A DNA stretch of 64,000 nt. It comes from an uncultured Salinicoccus sp. (lineage in GTDB: Bacteria > Bacillota > Bacilli > Staphylococcales > Salinicoccaceae). Location: assembly GCA_947494965.1 (NCBI GenBank), contig CANLWV010000006.1:62001-126000 (forward strand), written 5' to 3'. This document shows positions 1 to 8,405 of the stretch, piece by piece. Position 1 is the first letter of the stretch. Every line of letters starts with the position of its first letter. Made by a program: the position numbers and the translations under genes. The notes below the pieces were generated by a model, which worked only from the letters and a program-made list of their open reading frames with translations, made no database searches and was not told the origin of the DNA.

Positions 1-548
1 ATCGCCATGAATAGCGCAAAGATGAATTGGAGATTGCCGGATAATCCACTGCTCTTGATCGAGATGAACGCAAACAGGATCAACACGAGCGATGACAGTA
101 AGACCTCCATGATATAGACGTCCCAGCCGGCGATTGTGTAGAGATAGCCTATCTCCAGGAAATCGGGTAAAATAAATTTAAACAGTAGGCTGAAGGCACT
201 TGCATTCAAGGCGACGACCGATATGTAGCCAAGTGCCAGAAACCATGACGCGATGAAGCTCACATATTTGCCGAAACCAACGTAGCTGAAGGCAAATTCA
301 CCGCCTGATACCGGAAAGCGTGTCGTCAGTCCCCCGTATGCCACAGCGATGATGAGCATCAGGATACCACCGATGGTGATGCCGAGTGTTGAACCGAGTG
401 TGCCGGATGACAACAGCCAATCCCCAGGCAGGATGAATGCACCCCAACCGATGCTTGAACCATAGGCCACTGCCCAGACGAAACGTTTTGACATCGTACT
501 GTCAAGTTCCGTCCTTTCCATATCTGTTATTTTATTTTCAATTTCCAT
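1..548 (-). CDS. APC-family amino acid permease (partial, N-terminal part)
   Basis: Reading leftward from an ATG at 548, the frame stays open to the window edge, so only about 182 N-terminal residues are visible. After a charged cytoplasmic leader comes a glycine-rich first helix (SSIGWGAFILP), followed by several long hydrophobic segments separated by short loops. The GWGAFILPGDW and SGGEFAFSY motifs are typical of the amino acid-polyamine-organocation superfamily, in which the first helix binds the substrate alpha-carboxylate. The substrate cannot be told from this part. An in-frame ATG ten codons downstream is an alternative start. It is divergent from the PQQ-propeller gene. Confidence 0.75.
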   Translation of the reverse strand, partial: MEIENKITDMERTELDSTMSKRFVWAVAYGSSIGWGAFILPGDWLLSSGTLGSTLGITIGGILMLIIAVAYGGLTTRFPVSGGEFAFSYVGFGKYVSFIASWFLALGYISVVALNASAFSLLFKFILPDFLEIGYLYTIAGWDVYIMEVLLSSLVLILFAFISIKSSGLSGNLQFIFALFMA

Positions 549-645
549 ATGTATTTTAGCTCCCTTTTCCCTTTTATGTTTTATATCCTAACAGAATACA
601 TGCTAAACGTAAAATTTACAATTGGCACACAAATTGAAGGGTATG

Positions 646-1959
646 ATGAAAATGAAACTATTGTTGAAGTATTTGATCACAGTCGGCACGCTGTTTGTGA
701 TTTCTCACACCGGTGCAGAAAACGCTTCTGCTACGGCTGCCTTCGGGGCACAGGAGTGGACGCAGTACCGGCTCTCACCGGACAATAATGCCGTCATCGA
801 TTCCGGCCATGAACCGCTTGAATATATGACATTGGAGACAGATGACGAAGTGCGGGCGACACCGGTGGTGGCAGATGGCAAAGTATTCATCGGCAACCAT
901 AACTCAGGGGACATCATGGCATTCGATCTCGACAATGGCGAGCGGGTGTGGCACAATACGGCACCAAACTGGATACACTCTGAGGCCATCTACCACGAAG
1001 GTTTGGTGTACGTCGGGTACGGTAACAGGTTTTTCCAAAAAAATCGGGCCTACAGCTTCTTCAAAAATTTCGGGCTCCAGGATATGTTTCGGCACAGGGC
1101 CATCCGTGGCACCGGGGAGAGCGGCGTAATGGCGCTTGATGCAGATACCGGCAAGCTGGTGTGGCGCTATGGGACAAAGGGCGAGGTGATGCCCACCCCT
1201 GCCATATACAAAGATCACCTCTACATTACGACCGGTGACCGCACTTTGTATAAGCTGACACTCGATGAAGGGGCGCTCATCCATAAGGAAGACATCGGGT
1301 CCACTGTCAGCATGTCCTCCCCGAACATCCATGAGGATAAGCTCTATGTCGGCGGCAGCGGCCCCCTCCCCTACACTTTCTCGGCATATGATCTGAAGAA
1401 AGATGAAATGGCGTGGCAGACTGAATTTCCGGATGTCGTCATGGGGCTCGATGATGTGCCGGCTGCAGTGAGCGACGGTCTTGTCATCACCACGGGGTTG
1501 ATCTCCAACAAGGACGGGGAGCTTGAGCATGAGATTTATGCATTGGACATCTCAACCGGTGAAATGGCCTGGCAAGATAACTGGGGGGCTGGCCAGTTCG
1601 TCAAAAACAATAAATCAGGCGCTCCGATCATCCATGAAGGCACAGTCTTCGTCGCAAGCCCCATAACCAAAACCTATTACGCCTACGATCTAAATAGCGG
1701 CGAACAGCTCTGGGCGTATGAAGACAAGGCTGCGAAAGCACCGCCGGTCGCCAAAGATGGCATCGTCTATTTCTCAAATGTTGAAGGCGAGGTCGTGGGC
1801 CTGGACATCACACGCGGCGCACCCGTCAGAAGAATGGCGCTTGAAGGTGTGCTTGCGCCCGCGGGACCGGTCATTGCAGATGATACGCTATTCATCGGCA
1901 GCCAGGACGGCAACATCTATGTCGTGCCGCTGGACGATTTTGAAGTCATCGGCAACTAG
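646..1959 (+). CDS. Secreted PQQ-type beta-propeller protein
   Basis: The protein is about 437 residues. It starts with a short lysine-containing leader and a hydrophobic signal segment (residues about 4-22), then Ala-rich sequence suitable for signal peptidase I, so it is probably exported. The body has repeated blades of the form ALDxxTGxxxW (for example MALDADTGKLVW, YALDISTGEMAW and YAYDLNSGEQLW), the tryptophan-docking pattern of PQQ/BamB-like propellers. No partner dehydrogenase domain is seen, so it is likely a binding or scaffold propeller rather than a quinoprotein enzyme. Three ATGs follow a GAAGG at 636; 646 has the best spacing. A hairpin terminator follows at once. Confidence 0.7.
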   Translation: MKMKLLLKYLITVGTLFVISHTGAENASATAAFGAQEWTQYRLSPDNNAVIDSGHEPLEYMTLETDDEVRATPVVADGKVFIGNHNSGDIMAFDLDNGERVWHNTAPNWIHSEAIYHEGLVYVGYGNRFFQKNRAYSFFKNFGLQDMFRHRAIRGTGESGVMALDADTGKLVWRYGTKGEVMPTPAIYKDHLYITTGDRTLYKLTLDEGALIHKEDIGSTVSMSSPNIHEDKLYVGGSGPLPYTFSAYDLKKDEMAWQTEFPDVVMGLDDVPAAVSDGLVITTGLISNKDGELEHEIYALDISTGEMAWQDNWGAGQFVKNNKSGAPIIHEGTVFVASPITKTYYAYDLNSGEQLWAYEDKAAKAPPVAKDGIVYFSNVEGEVVGLDITRGAPVRRMALEGVLAPAGPVIADDTLFIGSQDGNIYVVPLDDFEVIGN

Positions 1960-1967
1960 GGAACATG

Positions 1968-1999
1968 AAAAAGGCACAGACCAATGGTCTGTGCCTTTT
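1968..1999. terminator. Bidirectional intrinsic terminator
   Basis: A perfect stem AAGGCACAGACC/GGTCTGTGCCTT is flanked by A-run and T-run. It sits between the convergent PQQ-propeller and SdcS-like genes and can end both transcripts. Confidence 0.85.
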
Positions 2000-2026
2000 C
2001 TGATGAGCTGCTTCCATTTCCATAAC

Positions 2027-3640
2027 TCATCCTTTATAGTCGAGCAGATTGATGCCGAATATGAGCGGCATCATCACATAGACGAACGCCACTATCAGGA
2101 TGACCCCGATGATGTTCAGGCCAAACCCAGTCTTCGCCATCTCCTGGATGCTGATTTTATTGGTCCCGAACACAATCGCATTCGGTGGTGTCCCTACAGG
2201 CAGCATGAATGCGCAGTTCGCTGCCATGGCAGCGGGCACCATGAGCGTCAATGGGTGGACTTCAAGTGCAATCGACAGTCCAGCCAGTACAGGCAATATC
2301 ATCGTCGCCGTCGCCGTGTTGGAGGTGATTTCCGTGAGGAACAGTATCGTCACGGAAACGACGACCAGCACCAGGATGATGTGGATGCCTTCGACGCCTT
2401 TCAGCATCTCACCGAGCCACTGGTCTACGCCTGTCTCGACAATTGCGGCGGCAAGTGCCAGGCCCCCGCCGAACAGCAGCAGGACGCCCCACGGCAACTC
2501 GCGTGAAACCGACCAGTCCAATATGCGCTTCGACTTTTTGGCAGTCGGCAGCAGAAACAGTATGACCGATGCGAGCATAGCGATGGCGCCGTCGGTCAGC
2601 ATGCTTGTGAATTCGATCTTGCTCCATATGAATCCGCGCGTGATCCACATGAATGCGGCAAACAGGAAGACGATGAGTACAAGTACTTCTTCCCGGGAGA
2701 TCTTGCCGAGTTTGTTCAGTTCATCCGTAATAATCTTGCGTCCACCCGGCAGTTCGGTCATATTGTGCCGGAAGGCGAAAAAGTTCATGAATGCCCAGGC
2801 GAGTGCCAGGAAGATGATGACGATCGGCACACCGAACATCATCCATTGGGCGAAACTCATGTCATAGCCGAAGATTTCCTTCAGCTGACCCGCCATTATG
2901 ATAAGCGGCGGCGTGCCGATCAATGTACCGAGACCGCCGATCGTACCAGCATATCCAATGCCCAGCACGAGCGATTTTTCAAAGCGCATCAGATCATCTT
3001 CAAGCGCAGATGAAGAGAGAGACTGGGCTTCGTTTATGATGGCCATCCCGATCGGTATCATGATCATGACGGCAGCAGTGTTGCTGACGAACATCGACAG
3101 GGCCGCGGTTGCTATCATGAAGCCAAGCAGTATCATCGATGTGCGTGTGCCGATCGCATTGATGATCGTCAATGCGATGCGGGTATGTAGATTCCAGCGT
3201 TCCATCGCGAGTGCGATCAGGAAACCGCCAAGGAACAGAAAGATGATGTCGTTGCCGTAGGAACTCGTGACGGCCCCACTATCCATGACCCCACCCATCG
3301 GAAACAGAAACAGTGGCATGAGTGATGTTGCAGGAATCGGAATCGCTTCCGTAATCCACCATGTGGCAATCCATAATGTTGAAGCGACGACAAAGACGCC
3401 GCCCGCTTCAAGCCCCTTCGTATCGAGCAGCAGAAGTGTCAGGATAAACAGCAGAGGCCCCAATATGAGTCCGACGAGCTGCATGCGTCCGTAGGATTTC
3501 TCCGGTCCTTCCGAGCCATGCGAGGATCCACCCCCATCCGCGTTCTTCTTCGCCTCATCGACACTGAAGAACTTCAGCAAGGACTTTGTCCGCTTCGATT
3601 CCCGCCACATATTGCGGTACGTACGCTTTAATTTTGACAT
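2027..3640 (-). CDS. sdcS: Na+/dicarboxylate symporter, DASS/SLC13 family (SdcS-like)
   Basis: The 537-residue membrane protein has a hydrophilic N-terminal leader of about 50 residues, then some 11-12 hydrophobic segments. Both diagnostic SNT motifs of the divalent anion:Na+ symporter family are present: SNTAAV in the first half and TSNTATATM in the second. These form the sodium and carboxylate sites in characterised family members. Length and sequence resemble the staphylococcal SdcS transporter, which takes up succinate, fumarate and malate with Na+. A near-consensus cre site lies about 20 bp upstream, suggesting catabolite control. Substrate assignment is by family only. Confidence 0.85.
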   Translation of the reverse strand: MSKLKRTYRNMWRESKRTKSLLKFFSVDEAKKNADGGGSSHGSEGPEKSYGRMQLVGLILGPLLFILTLLLLDTKGLEAGGVFVVASTLWIATWWITEAIPIPATSLMPLFLFPMGGVMDSGAVTSSYGNDIIFLFLGGFLIALAMERWNLHTRIALTIINAIGTRTSMILLGFMIATAALSMFVSNTAAVMIMIPIGMAIINEAQSLSSSALEDDLMRFEKSLVLGIGYAGTIGGLGTLIGTPPLIIMAGQLKEIFGYDMSFAQWMMFGVPIVIIFLALAWAFMNFFAFRHNMTELPGGRKIITDELNKLGKISREEVLVLIVFLFAAFMWITRGFIWSKIEFTSMLTDGAIAMLASVILFLLPTAKKSKRILDWSVSRELPWGVLLLFGGGLALAAAIVETGVDQWLGEMLKGVEGIHIILVLVVVSVTILFLTEITSNTATATMILPVLAGLSIALEVHPLTLMVPAAMAANCAFMLPVGTPPNAIVFGTNKISIQEMAKTGFGLNIIGVILIVAFVYVMMPLIFGINLLDYKG

Positions 3641-3659
3641 GTTACTTCCCCCTTTAAGT

Positions 3660-3673
3660 GGAAAACGGTTTCA
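3660..3673. promoter_or_regulatory. Candidate CcpA cre site upstream of the dicarboxylate symporter
   Basis: GGAAAACGGTTTCA matches the cre pattern TGNAANCGNWNNCA at all fixed positions except the first, and is nearly palindromic. It lies 20 bp upstream of the symporter start codon, where bound CcpA would block transcription. Catabolite repression of C4-dicarboxylate uptake fits the role. Confidence 0.55.
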
Positions 3674-3737
3674 ACCGTATTGATTGAAAATAACACATTC
3701 TCTGAATACTCGCTATAGCGATGGGAACTTTGTAACT

Positions 3738-3764
3738 AAAAAAACCGGAATCAGAAATTCCGGT
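3738..3764 (-). terminator. Intrinsic terminator of the M20 amidohydrolase gene
   Basis: On the minus strand ACCGGAAT/ATTCCGGT forms a stem followed by a T-run, just past the stop codon. Confidence 0.75.
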
Positions 3765-3768
3765 CCAA

Positions 3769-4956
3769 TTACAGCGCCGATTCAGGCCCGATATGATGCA
3801 AAAGTGCCAAGATGAAGACCTTGCCGACTTCGAGCATCGCACGCTCATCAATGTCGAATTTCGGATGATGATGCGGATAGACTGCACCCACTGCCGGATT
3901 TTGTGCACCTGCAAAGAAGAACGTCCCAGGGACATGCTGGAGGTAATAGGCGAAGTCTTCTGCAGTCATCATGCGCCCCTTTTCGATGATCGTCACATCT
4001 TCCATATGCCTGACGGAGAGCGACTTGAGCATTTCCGTCTCCTCAGCCGGATTGATCAGCGGGATGCAGCCGTAGGTAAAGTCGACATTGACAGAGGCAC
4101 CGCTCATCCTGGCGGTAAGGTCTGCAACATGCTTCACTTCTTCGGCAAGTTCATATTTGGATTGGATATCAAAGGCACGCAGTGTCCCCGTGATTTGTGC
4201 AGTATCCGGGATGACGTTCGGGGCATCGCCGCTATGGAAACTCCCTATTGAAATGACGCCCGGATCGTTCGGCCCAGTCCGGCGGCGGGTGATCTGCTGC
4301 AGGTTCATGACGAGCTGGCTCGCTGTAGCCAATGGATCAATCGCAAGATGGGGCAATGCACCGTGTCCGCCCTTACCCTGGACGGTGATGGTGAAGTTAT
4401 CATCGCCAGCCATCGTCCCCCCTGACCTGAAGCCGAGCGTGCCAATCGGATCGTCCGTCCATACATGTGCCCCGTATATGTAATCGACTCCCTCCAGGCA
4501 ACCATCGTCGATCATCGATGACGCCCCGCCCGGCAGCAGTTCTTCTCCAAACTGATGGATGAAGACGACGTTCCCATGCATCTGGCTCCGCTGCCCGGCC
4601 ATGACCTTTTCAATGGCCATGAGTGTGGCAGTATGGGCATCATGGCCGCATGCATGGTTGATGCCATCATATTTCGAGCGGTACGGGACATCTTTTTCAT
4701 CATGGATCGGCAGGGCATCGAAATCAGCCCGCAGTGCCACGGTCGGCCCCGGATGCGCCCCCTTCAGATAGCCGACGACACCATTCAGCCCCACATCACG
4801 CCTATATTCGATGCCGAGTGTTTCAAGGTGTGCAATGATATATTCCGGTGTATCCTTTTCCTGATAGGATAATTCCGGATGCATATGGAGATGACGCCGC
4901 ACTTCGACCATCTCAGGATACAGTGATTCGAGCTGTGCAAATAGAATGTCTTTCAT
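3769..4956 (-). CDS. M20-family metallo-amidohydrolase (hippurate/N-acyl-amino acid hydrolase type)
   Basis: The protein is about 395 residues, the usual length for the M20D group. The metal-binding signature HACGHDAHTA lies near residue 98, GEELLPGG follows, and a C-terminal HHHPKFDIDE carries a further ligand. A lid/dimerisation domain sits between them. Relatives hydrolyse N-acyl amino acids, hippurate, indole-acetyl amino acids or N-acetyl-diaminopimelate, and the exact substrate cannot be read here. The ATG at 4956 is preferred over one at 4989 because a good AGAGGGG Shine-Dalgarno sits just ahead of it. The gene is monocistronic with its own terminator. Confidence 0.85.
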   Translation of the reverse strand: MKDILFAQLESLYPEMVEVRRHLHMHPELSYQEKDTPEYIIAHLETLGIEYRRDVGLNGVVGYLKGAHPGPTVALRADFDALPIHDEKDVPYRSKYDGINHACGHDAHTATLMAIEKVMAGQRSQMHGNVVFIHQFGEELLPGGASSMIDDGCLEGVDYIYGAHVWTDDPIGTLGFRSGGTMAGDDNFTITVQGKGGHGALPHLAIDPLATASQLVMNLQQITRRRTGPNDPGVISIGSFHSGDAPNVIPDTAQITGTLRAFDIQSKYELAEEVKHVADLTARMSGASVNVDFTYGCIPLINPAEETEMLKSLSVRHMEDVTIIEKGRMMTAEDFAYYLQHVPGTFFFAGAQNPAVGAVYPHHHPKFDIDERAMLEVGKVFILALLHHIGPESAL

Positions 4957-5105
4957 CGGTTCCCCTCTTTTCACCTTGTTGATACTCATATTATTCCATA
5001 AAGCACACCTGGAAGGAATGGCTTTTAGCGGCAGATCATGATTATCTTAAGTTTTCTGAATTGACACACTAATCGTTCGTGTACATGCCATTTTGATGGT
5101 ATCAT

Positions 5106-5135
5106 GGAGGTGACAATATGAAAGGGTGTGTCTAA
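5106..5135 (+). promoter_or_regulatory. Leader mini-ORF with strong ribosome-binding site before the formamidase gene
   Basis: GGAGGTGA at 5106 is followed at ideal spacing by an ATG (5118) that opens a five-codon frame, MKGCV, ending in TAA at 5133-5135. One base later the formamidase ATG begins (5137). The mini-ORF has a better Shine-Dalgarno than the gene, whose own AAAGGG lies inside the mini-ORF. Translation of the short peptide could feed ribosomes to the gene or modulate it. Confidence 0.4.
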
Positions 5136-5136
5136 G

Positions 5137-6438
5137 ATGACGAAGCAATCAGCTAAGCAGACGGTCTATGTAGACAAATTTACAGATGGCATCCTGGATC
5201 CGACGGAAGATATGTACTACAAAGTCAAAAACGGCGGCCATATCATCGCCAATACGGCACCAGGGTGCTGGGGCCCGATGATCACCCCTGAACTGAAGGG
5301 TGGCCATGAGGTGACGAAGCCGGTGTTCGTGGAAGGGGCCGAGGTCGGGGATGCGGTCGCCATCCGCATCAATTCGATACGGGTCACGTCCACAGCGACC
5401 GCTTCAGGCAACGATAAGCCCATGGAAGGCCGGTTCAACGGCGATCCGTTCATTGCAGGCGTATGCCCGAACTGCGGTGCCAAAAACCCCAAGTCCGTTA
5501 CAGAAGGCATCGGCCAGGGCGCCGTCCGATGTGCAGAATGCGGTGAAGATGTCACCCCATTCACCTTCACCAACGCCTACACGATGGTATTCGACGAAAA
5601 ACGTTCTGTCGGCCTGACATTGGATAAGTCGGGTGCTGAAAAGGTGGCCCATGCAGGCAGGCATTACATGGCCACCCCTGAAGATTCCATCCAGCATCCG
5701 GTCGTAACATTCGCCCCGCATGATATACCAGGCGTCATGGCACGGGTGATCCCGTTCCTCGGCCAGCTCGGCACCACTCCGGCCCGCCCGATGCCTGACT
5801 CCCATAATGCAGGGGATTTCGGACAGTTCCTGATCGATGCCCCGCACGACTATGGATTGACTGAAGCGCAGCTTGTCGACCGGACCGACGGCCATATGGA
5901 CGTCAACCGGGTCCGCGAAGGCACTATTGTCATCTGTCCAGTCAAAGTGGCAGGAGGCGGAGTCTATCTCGGGGATATGCACGCCATGCAGGGCAATGGG
6001 GAAATCGCAGGCCATACGACCGATGTAGCCGGTATCGTCGACCTTCAAGTCGACGTCATCAAGAACCTCGTCCTTGAAGGACCGATTCTACTGCCGCTTA
6101 CAGAGGATCTGCCGGCATTGGCCAGACCGTTTACTGAGAAAGAGAGGGAAGAAGTGCGGCGGATGGCCGAAGCTTGGCACGTGCCGGAGCTTGAAGTGAG
6201 TTACCCCGTGTCATTCATCGGCACAGGCGCCGATCTCAATGCCGCTACATTGAACGGCATGGAACGCGCAGCGAAGCTGTTCCGGACGGATGTCCCCGAG
6301 ATCATGAACCGTGCCACCATCACGGGCAGCATTGATATCGGGCGTAATCCCGGGGTGGTGACCGTCACCTTCTTGGCGCCAAAGAGATATCTTGAACACG
6401 CGAAGTTGCTCAAGCAAACAGAATACATGTATAAATGA
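5137..6438 (+). CDS. Acetamidase/formamidase family amidohydrolase
   Basis: The protein is about 433 residues and matches the FmdA/AmdA family, which hydrolyses formamide or short aliphatic amides to ammonia and the acid in the cytoplasm. Family-like segments include the N-terminal AxPGCWGPM region, HDIPGVMARVIPFLGQLG, and GGGVYLGDMHAMQGNGEIAGH near the centre. A zinc-ribbon-like insertion with two CxxC pairs (CPNC and CAEC, near residues 110-140) sits in the first half; these cysteines may hold structural zinc. The gene stands alone and its role is probably nitrogen scavenging. The chosen start follows AAAGGG at 8-bp spacing. Confidence 0.85.
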   Translation: MTKQSAKQTVYVDKFTDGILDPTEDMYYKVKNGGHIIANTAPGCWGPMITPELKGGHEVTKPVFVEGAEVGDAVAIRINSIRVTSTATASGNDKPMEGRFNGDPFIAGVCPNCGAKNPKSVTEGIGQGAVRCAECGEDVTPFTFTNAYTMVFDEKRSVGLTLDKSGAEKVAHAGRHYMATPEDSIQHPVVTFAPHDIPGVMARVIPFLGQLGTTPARPMPDSHNAGDFGQFLIDAPHDYGLTEAQLVDRTDGHMDVNRVREGTIVICPVKVAGGGVYLGDMHAMQGNGEIAGHTTDVAGIVDLQVDVIKNLVLEGPILLPLTEDLPALARPFTEKEREEVRRMAEAWHVPELEVSYPVSFIGTGADLNAATLNGMERAAKLFRTDVPEIMNRATITGSIDIGRNPGVVTVTFLAPKRYLEHAKLLKQTEYMYK

Positions 6439-6440
6439 CA

Positions 6441-6467
6441 AATACGCACCCTACTAGGGTGCGTATC
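6441..6467. terminator. Bidirectional intrinsic terminator
   Basis: ATACGCACCCTA/TAGGGTGCGTAT forms a near-perfect stem between the convergent formamidase and PH-domain genes, with A/T-rich flanks on both sides. Confidence 0.8.
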
Positions 6468-6470
6468 ATT

Positions 6471-6836
6471 TTATAGAACAGCTTGGGCAATCAGGCGATC
6501 GAACCGTCTGATGTCGACTTTGCGGCCCAGATTGATTTTGATGTTGCCGACTTTCGTCCAAAGTTCCACCTCGGCGTTCGCATCGAACATGCCACCGGCA
6601 TTCTCCGTCGACCACATATGGATTGCATTGTACGGGAGGGAATACATTTCAACCTTCTTCCCCGTCAATCCTTGCGCATCCCTCATGATGATCCTTCGGT
6701 CCGTGAATATGGCCGAGTCACGCAACGTCTTAAAAGCAGTTATCGCACGTTCCCCGTCAACGAGTATGTCTTCAGCATCCTCGGGAATTTCAGTCTCAAA
6801 CTGTAATGTCCAGGCAAATATATGTGCCGCTTCCAT
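6471..6836 (-). CDS. Bacterial PH-domain protein
   Basis: This 121-residue soluble protein fits a single bacterial pleckstrin-homology-like domain. It has the characteristic strand pattern around GERAITAFKTLRDSAIFTDR and RIIMRD, then a long C-terminal helix (KVDIRRFDRLIAQAVL). Small proteins of this fold are common in Firmicutes, mostly without known function, and some belong to stress regulons. Upstream on the minus strand a GTTAAA-N13-TGGTAT pair is a weak sigma-B-like promoter with one mismatch per hexamer. The gene is monocistronic. Confidence 0.7.
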   Translation of the reverse strand: MEAAHIFAWTLQFETEIPEDAEDILVDGERAITAFKTLRDSAIFTDRRIIMRDAQGLTGKKVEMYSLPYNAIHMWSTENAGGMFDANAEVELWTKVGNIKINLGRKVDIRRFDRLIAQAVL

Positions 6837-6925
6837 CCTATCCCTCCATTTTAATGGTGTTTCACCCTATCTATACCATCGTTTTATGCCTTTTAACCCA
6901 TATGCTCCAATTTTTAATGGCATAA

Positions 6926-6960
6926 AAAAATATCCCCACTTCAAGGAAGCGGGGATATTC
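6926..6960 (-). terminator. Intrinsic terminator of the GltS-like gene
   Basis: AATATCCCC(A)CTTC and GAAGCGGGGATATT pair; on the minus strand the stem is followed by a T-run. It lies immediately past the stop codon. Confidence 0.8.
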
Positions 6961-6966
6961 TCTGTC

Positions 6967-8304
6967 TTAGCCTTGGCGTTTCACGTGCAGCCAGCCTCTC
7001 GTATAGGAGAAGATCAGGATGGCGGCACTCGCTCCGATTGTAATCAGGGCAAACAGCCAATGCTGGCCGCTCGCAATGAACAATGGCGCAAAAGTGATCA
7101 AAGCGATCTCAACCGGCGCAATTGGAATATAGGCGAGCCCATAGTCCTCGAGCGTATTGCTTTCGAGGCGTGGGTCAACGATGCGCAGCAATGCGATGCC
7201 CATCGCAACCGCGCCCGTTATCCAGCCGAATGTGAATATGCCCTTCTCGAACCAGTTTTCCTGGAAATAGTACTGGGAGACGAAGCGGTAGAAGACGTAC
7301 GTGAACAATATGCCAAACGCCATCAATATACTGAACGGCACGATGTTTTGGGCCACCACAGTCAAGTTGATGGAAGCAATACCGAACGCCACCAGGACAT
7401 CAGTTGCACTGCCGCTTATCTTGGACACGACGCTCTTATCGATGTACTTGTCCATATCAGCCGACTGCATCAGCAGGCTCAATATCAGACCGATCAGAAA
7501 GGCGATTGAAAAGGCAGGAATCGACAGGCCAGCATATAGCGACTCGCCAAACTTGCTCAAGTAGTAGCCGATCATGCTCACGAACATTACGAGTGCGATA
7601 TGGAACAGGAGCGGATCGATCGAAATGGCCGACACCGTATCCTTGCCCATCCACTCGCGCTTATCTTCAGGAACGAGGCCTGTCCTCAACTCTTCGGGCA
7701 GGTCATCGAATTTCGAAATGTAGTTGGCATAGCCGGCGTCGGCACTCCTCTTTATAAGCAATAGACCAACGCTGATTGCGAGTATCGCCCCAAGTGTTGC
7801 AGAAGTCATCGCAAGTGATGTTGCCTCTTCCCATCCCTGCTGTTCGAATGCCCCGCCGATGGCTGCGGCAGTACCGTGCCCACCGACGAAGCCGGCAGCG
7901 AGTATCAGGCCGAATCCATTATGTAGATCGAACACCGGACCAAGGAGCACAAGTGCGAATACCAGCCCGAGGCCCCACATGAGGAGCATCGCAATCTGGG
8001 AATATGACCATAGCCCGCCCACTTTATTGATGGTCTTTTTTATATTGAAGCGGCCCGTCGTCAACGGGATTGAAGCAAAGACGATTGTAATCAGTACACC
8101 CGGATAATCTCCGATGAAATCGGAAAACGGTAGCCATCCGAGCATATTGGGACCGAGTATCAATCCCAAAATACCTGCTATGATGCTTGCCGGCATGAAG
8201 GACCGCTGCAGCAAACCGATGCGTGCGCGGAGGAACATGCCCACCAATAGCAGCATGGCGATGAGACCGACATCGGTCACAAGATTCCATACTGAAAATT
8301 CCAT
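6967..8304 (-). CDS. Sodium:glutamate symporter-like membrane protein (ESS/GltS type)
   Basis: The 445-residue polytopic protein has about 10-12 hydrophobic helices in two similar halves. A glycine-rich AAGFVGGHGTAAAIGGAF loop in the first half and GKDTVSAI-type polar linker sequences resemble the glutamate:Na+ symporter (ESS) fold. It is longer than classical GltS (about 400) because of a charged cytoplasmic linker near residues 195-225. Glutamate transport is the family expectation but the substrate is unproven. The start follows AAGAGGTGTTG at good spacing. It is monocistronic, with a weak cre-like sequence about 60 bp upstream (near 8365). Confidence 0.7.
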   Translation of the reverse strand: MEFSVWNLVTDVGLIAMLLLVGMFLRARIGLLQRSFMPASIIAGILGLILGPNMLGWLPFSDFIGDYPGVLITIVFASIPLTTGRFNIKKTINKVGGLWSYSQIAMLLMWGLGLVFALVLLGPVFDLHNGFGLILAAGFVGGHGTAAAIGGAFEQQGWEEATSLAMTSATLGAILAISVGLLLIKRSADAGYANYISKFDDLPEELRTGLVPEDKREWMGKDTVSAISIDPLLFHIALVMFVSMIGYYLSKFGESLYAGLSIPAFSIAFLIGLILSLLMQSADMDKYIDKSVVSKISGSATDVLVAFGIASINLTVVAQNIVPFSILMAFGILFTYVFYRFVSQYYFQENWFEKGIFTFGWITGAVAMGIALLRIVDPRLESNTLEDYGLAYIPIAPVEIALITFAPLFIASGQHWLFALITIGASAAILIFSYTRGWLHVKRQG

Positions 8305-8405
8305 TTTTTCAACACCTCTTTCTAAAATCAGCTTCTGTAATATATCATGAATCCAATTGAAATTGGAAGCGGTTCATCATAAATTTCATGATTTATGAAT
8401 ATAAG

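Noticed and set aside
904-1530. Long minus-strand open frame opposite the PQQ-propeller gene
   Set aside because: No ribosome site or family likeness; the plus-strand frame has clear propeller repeats. It is a shadow of biased codon use.
5404-6048. Long minus-strand open frame opposite formamidase
   Set aside because: Lies entirely within a well-supported gene and shows no recognisable domain.
8360-8380. cre site upstream of the GltS-like gene
   Set aside because: Two mismatches at fixed positions and off-centre symmetry; not distinguishable from chance.
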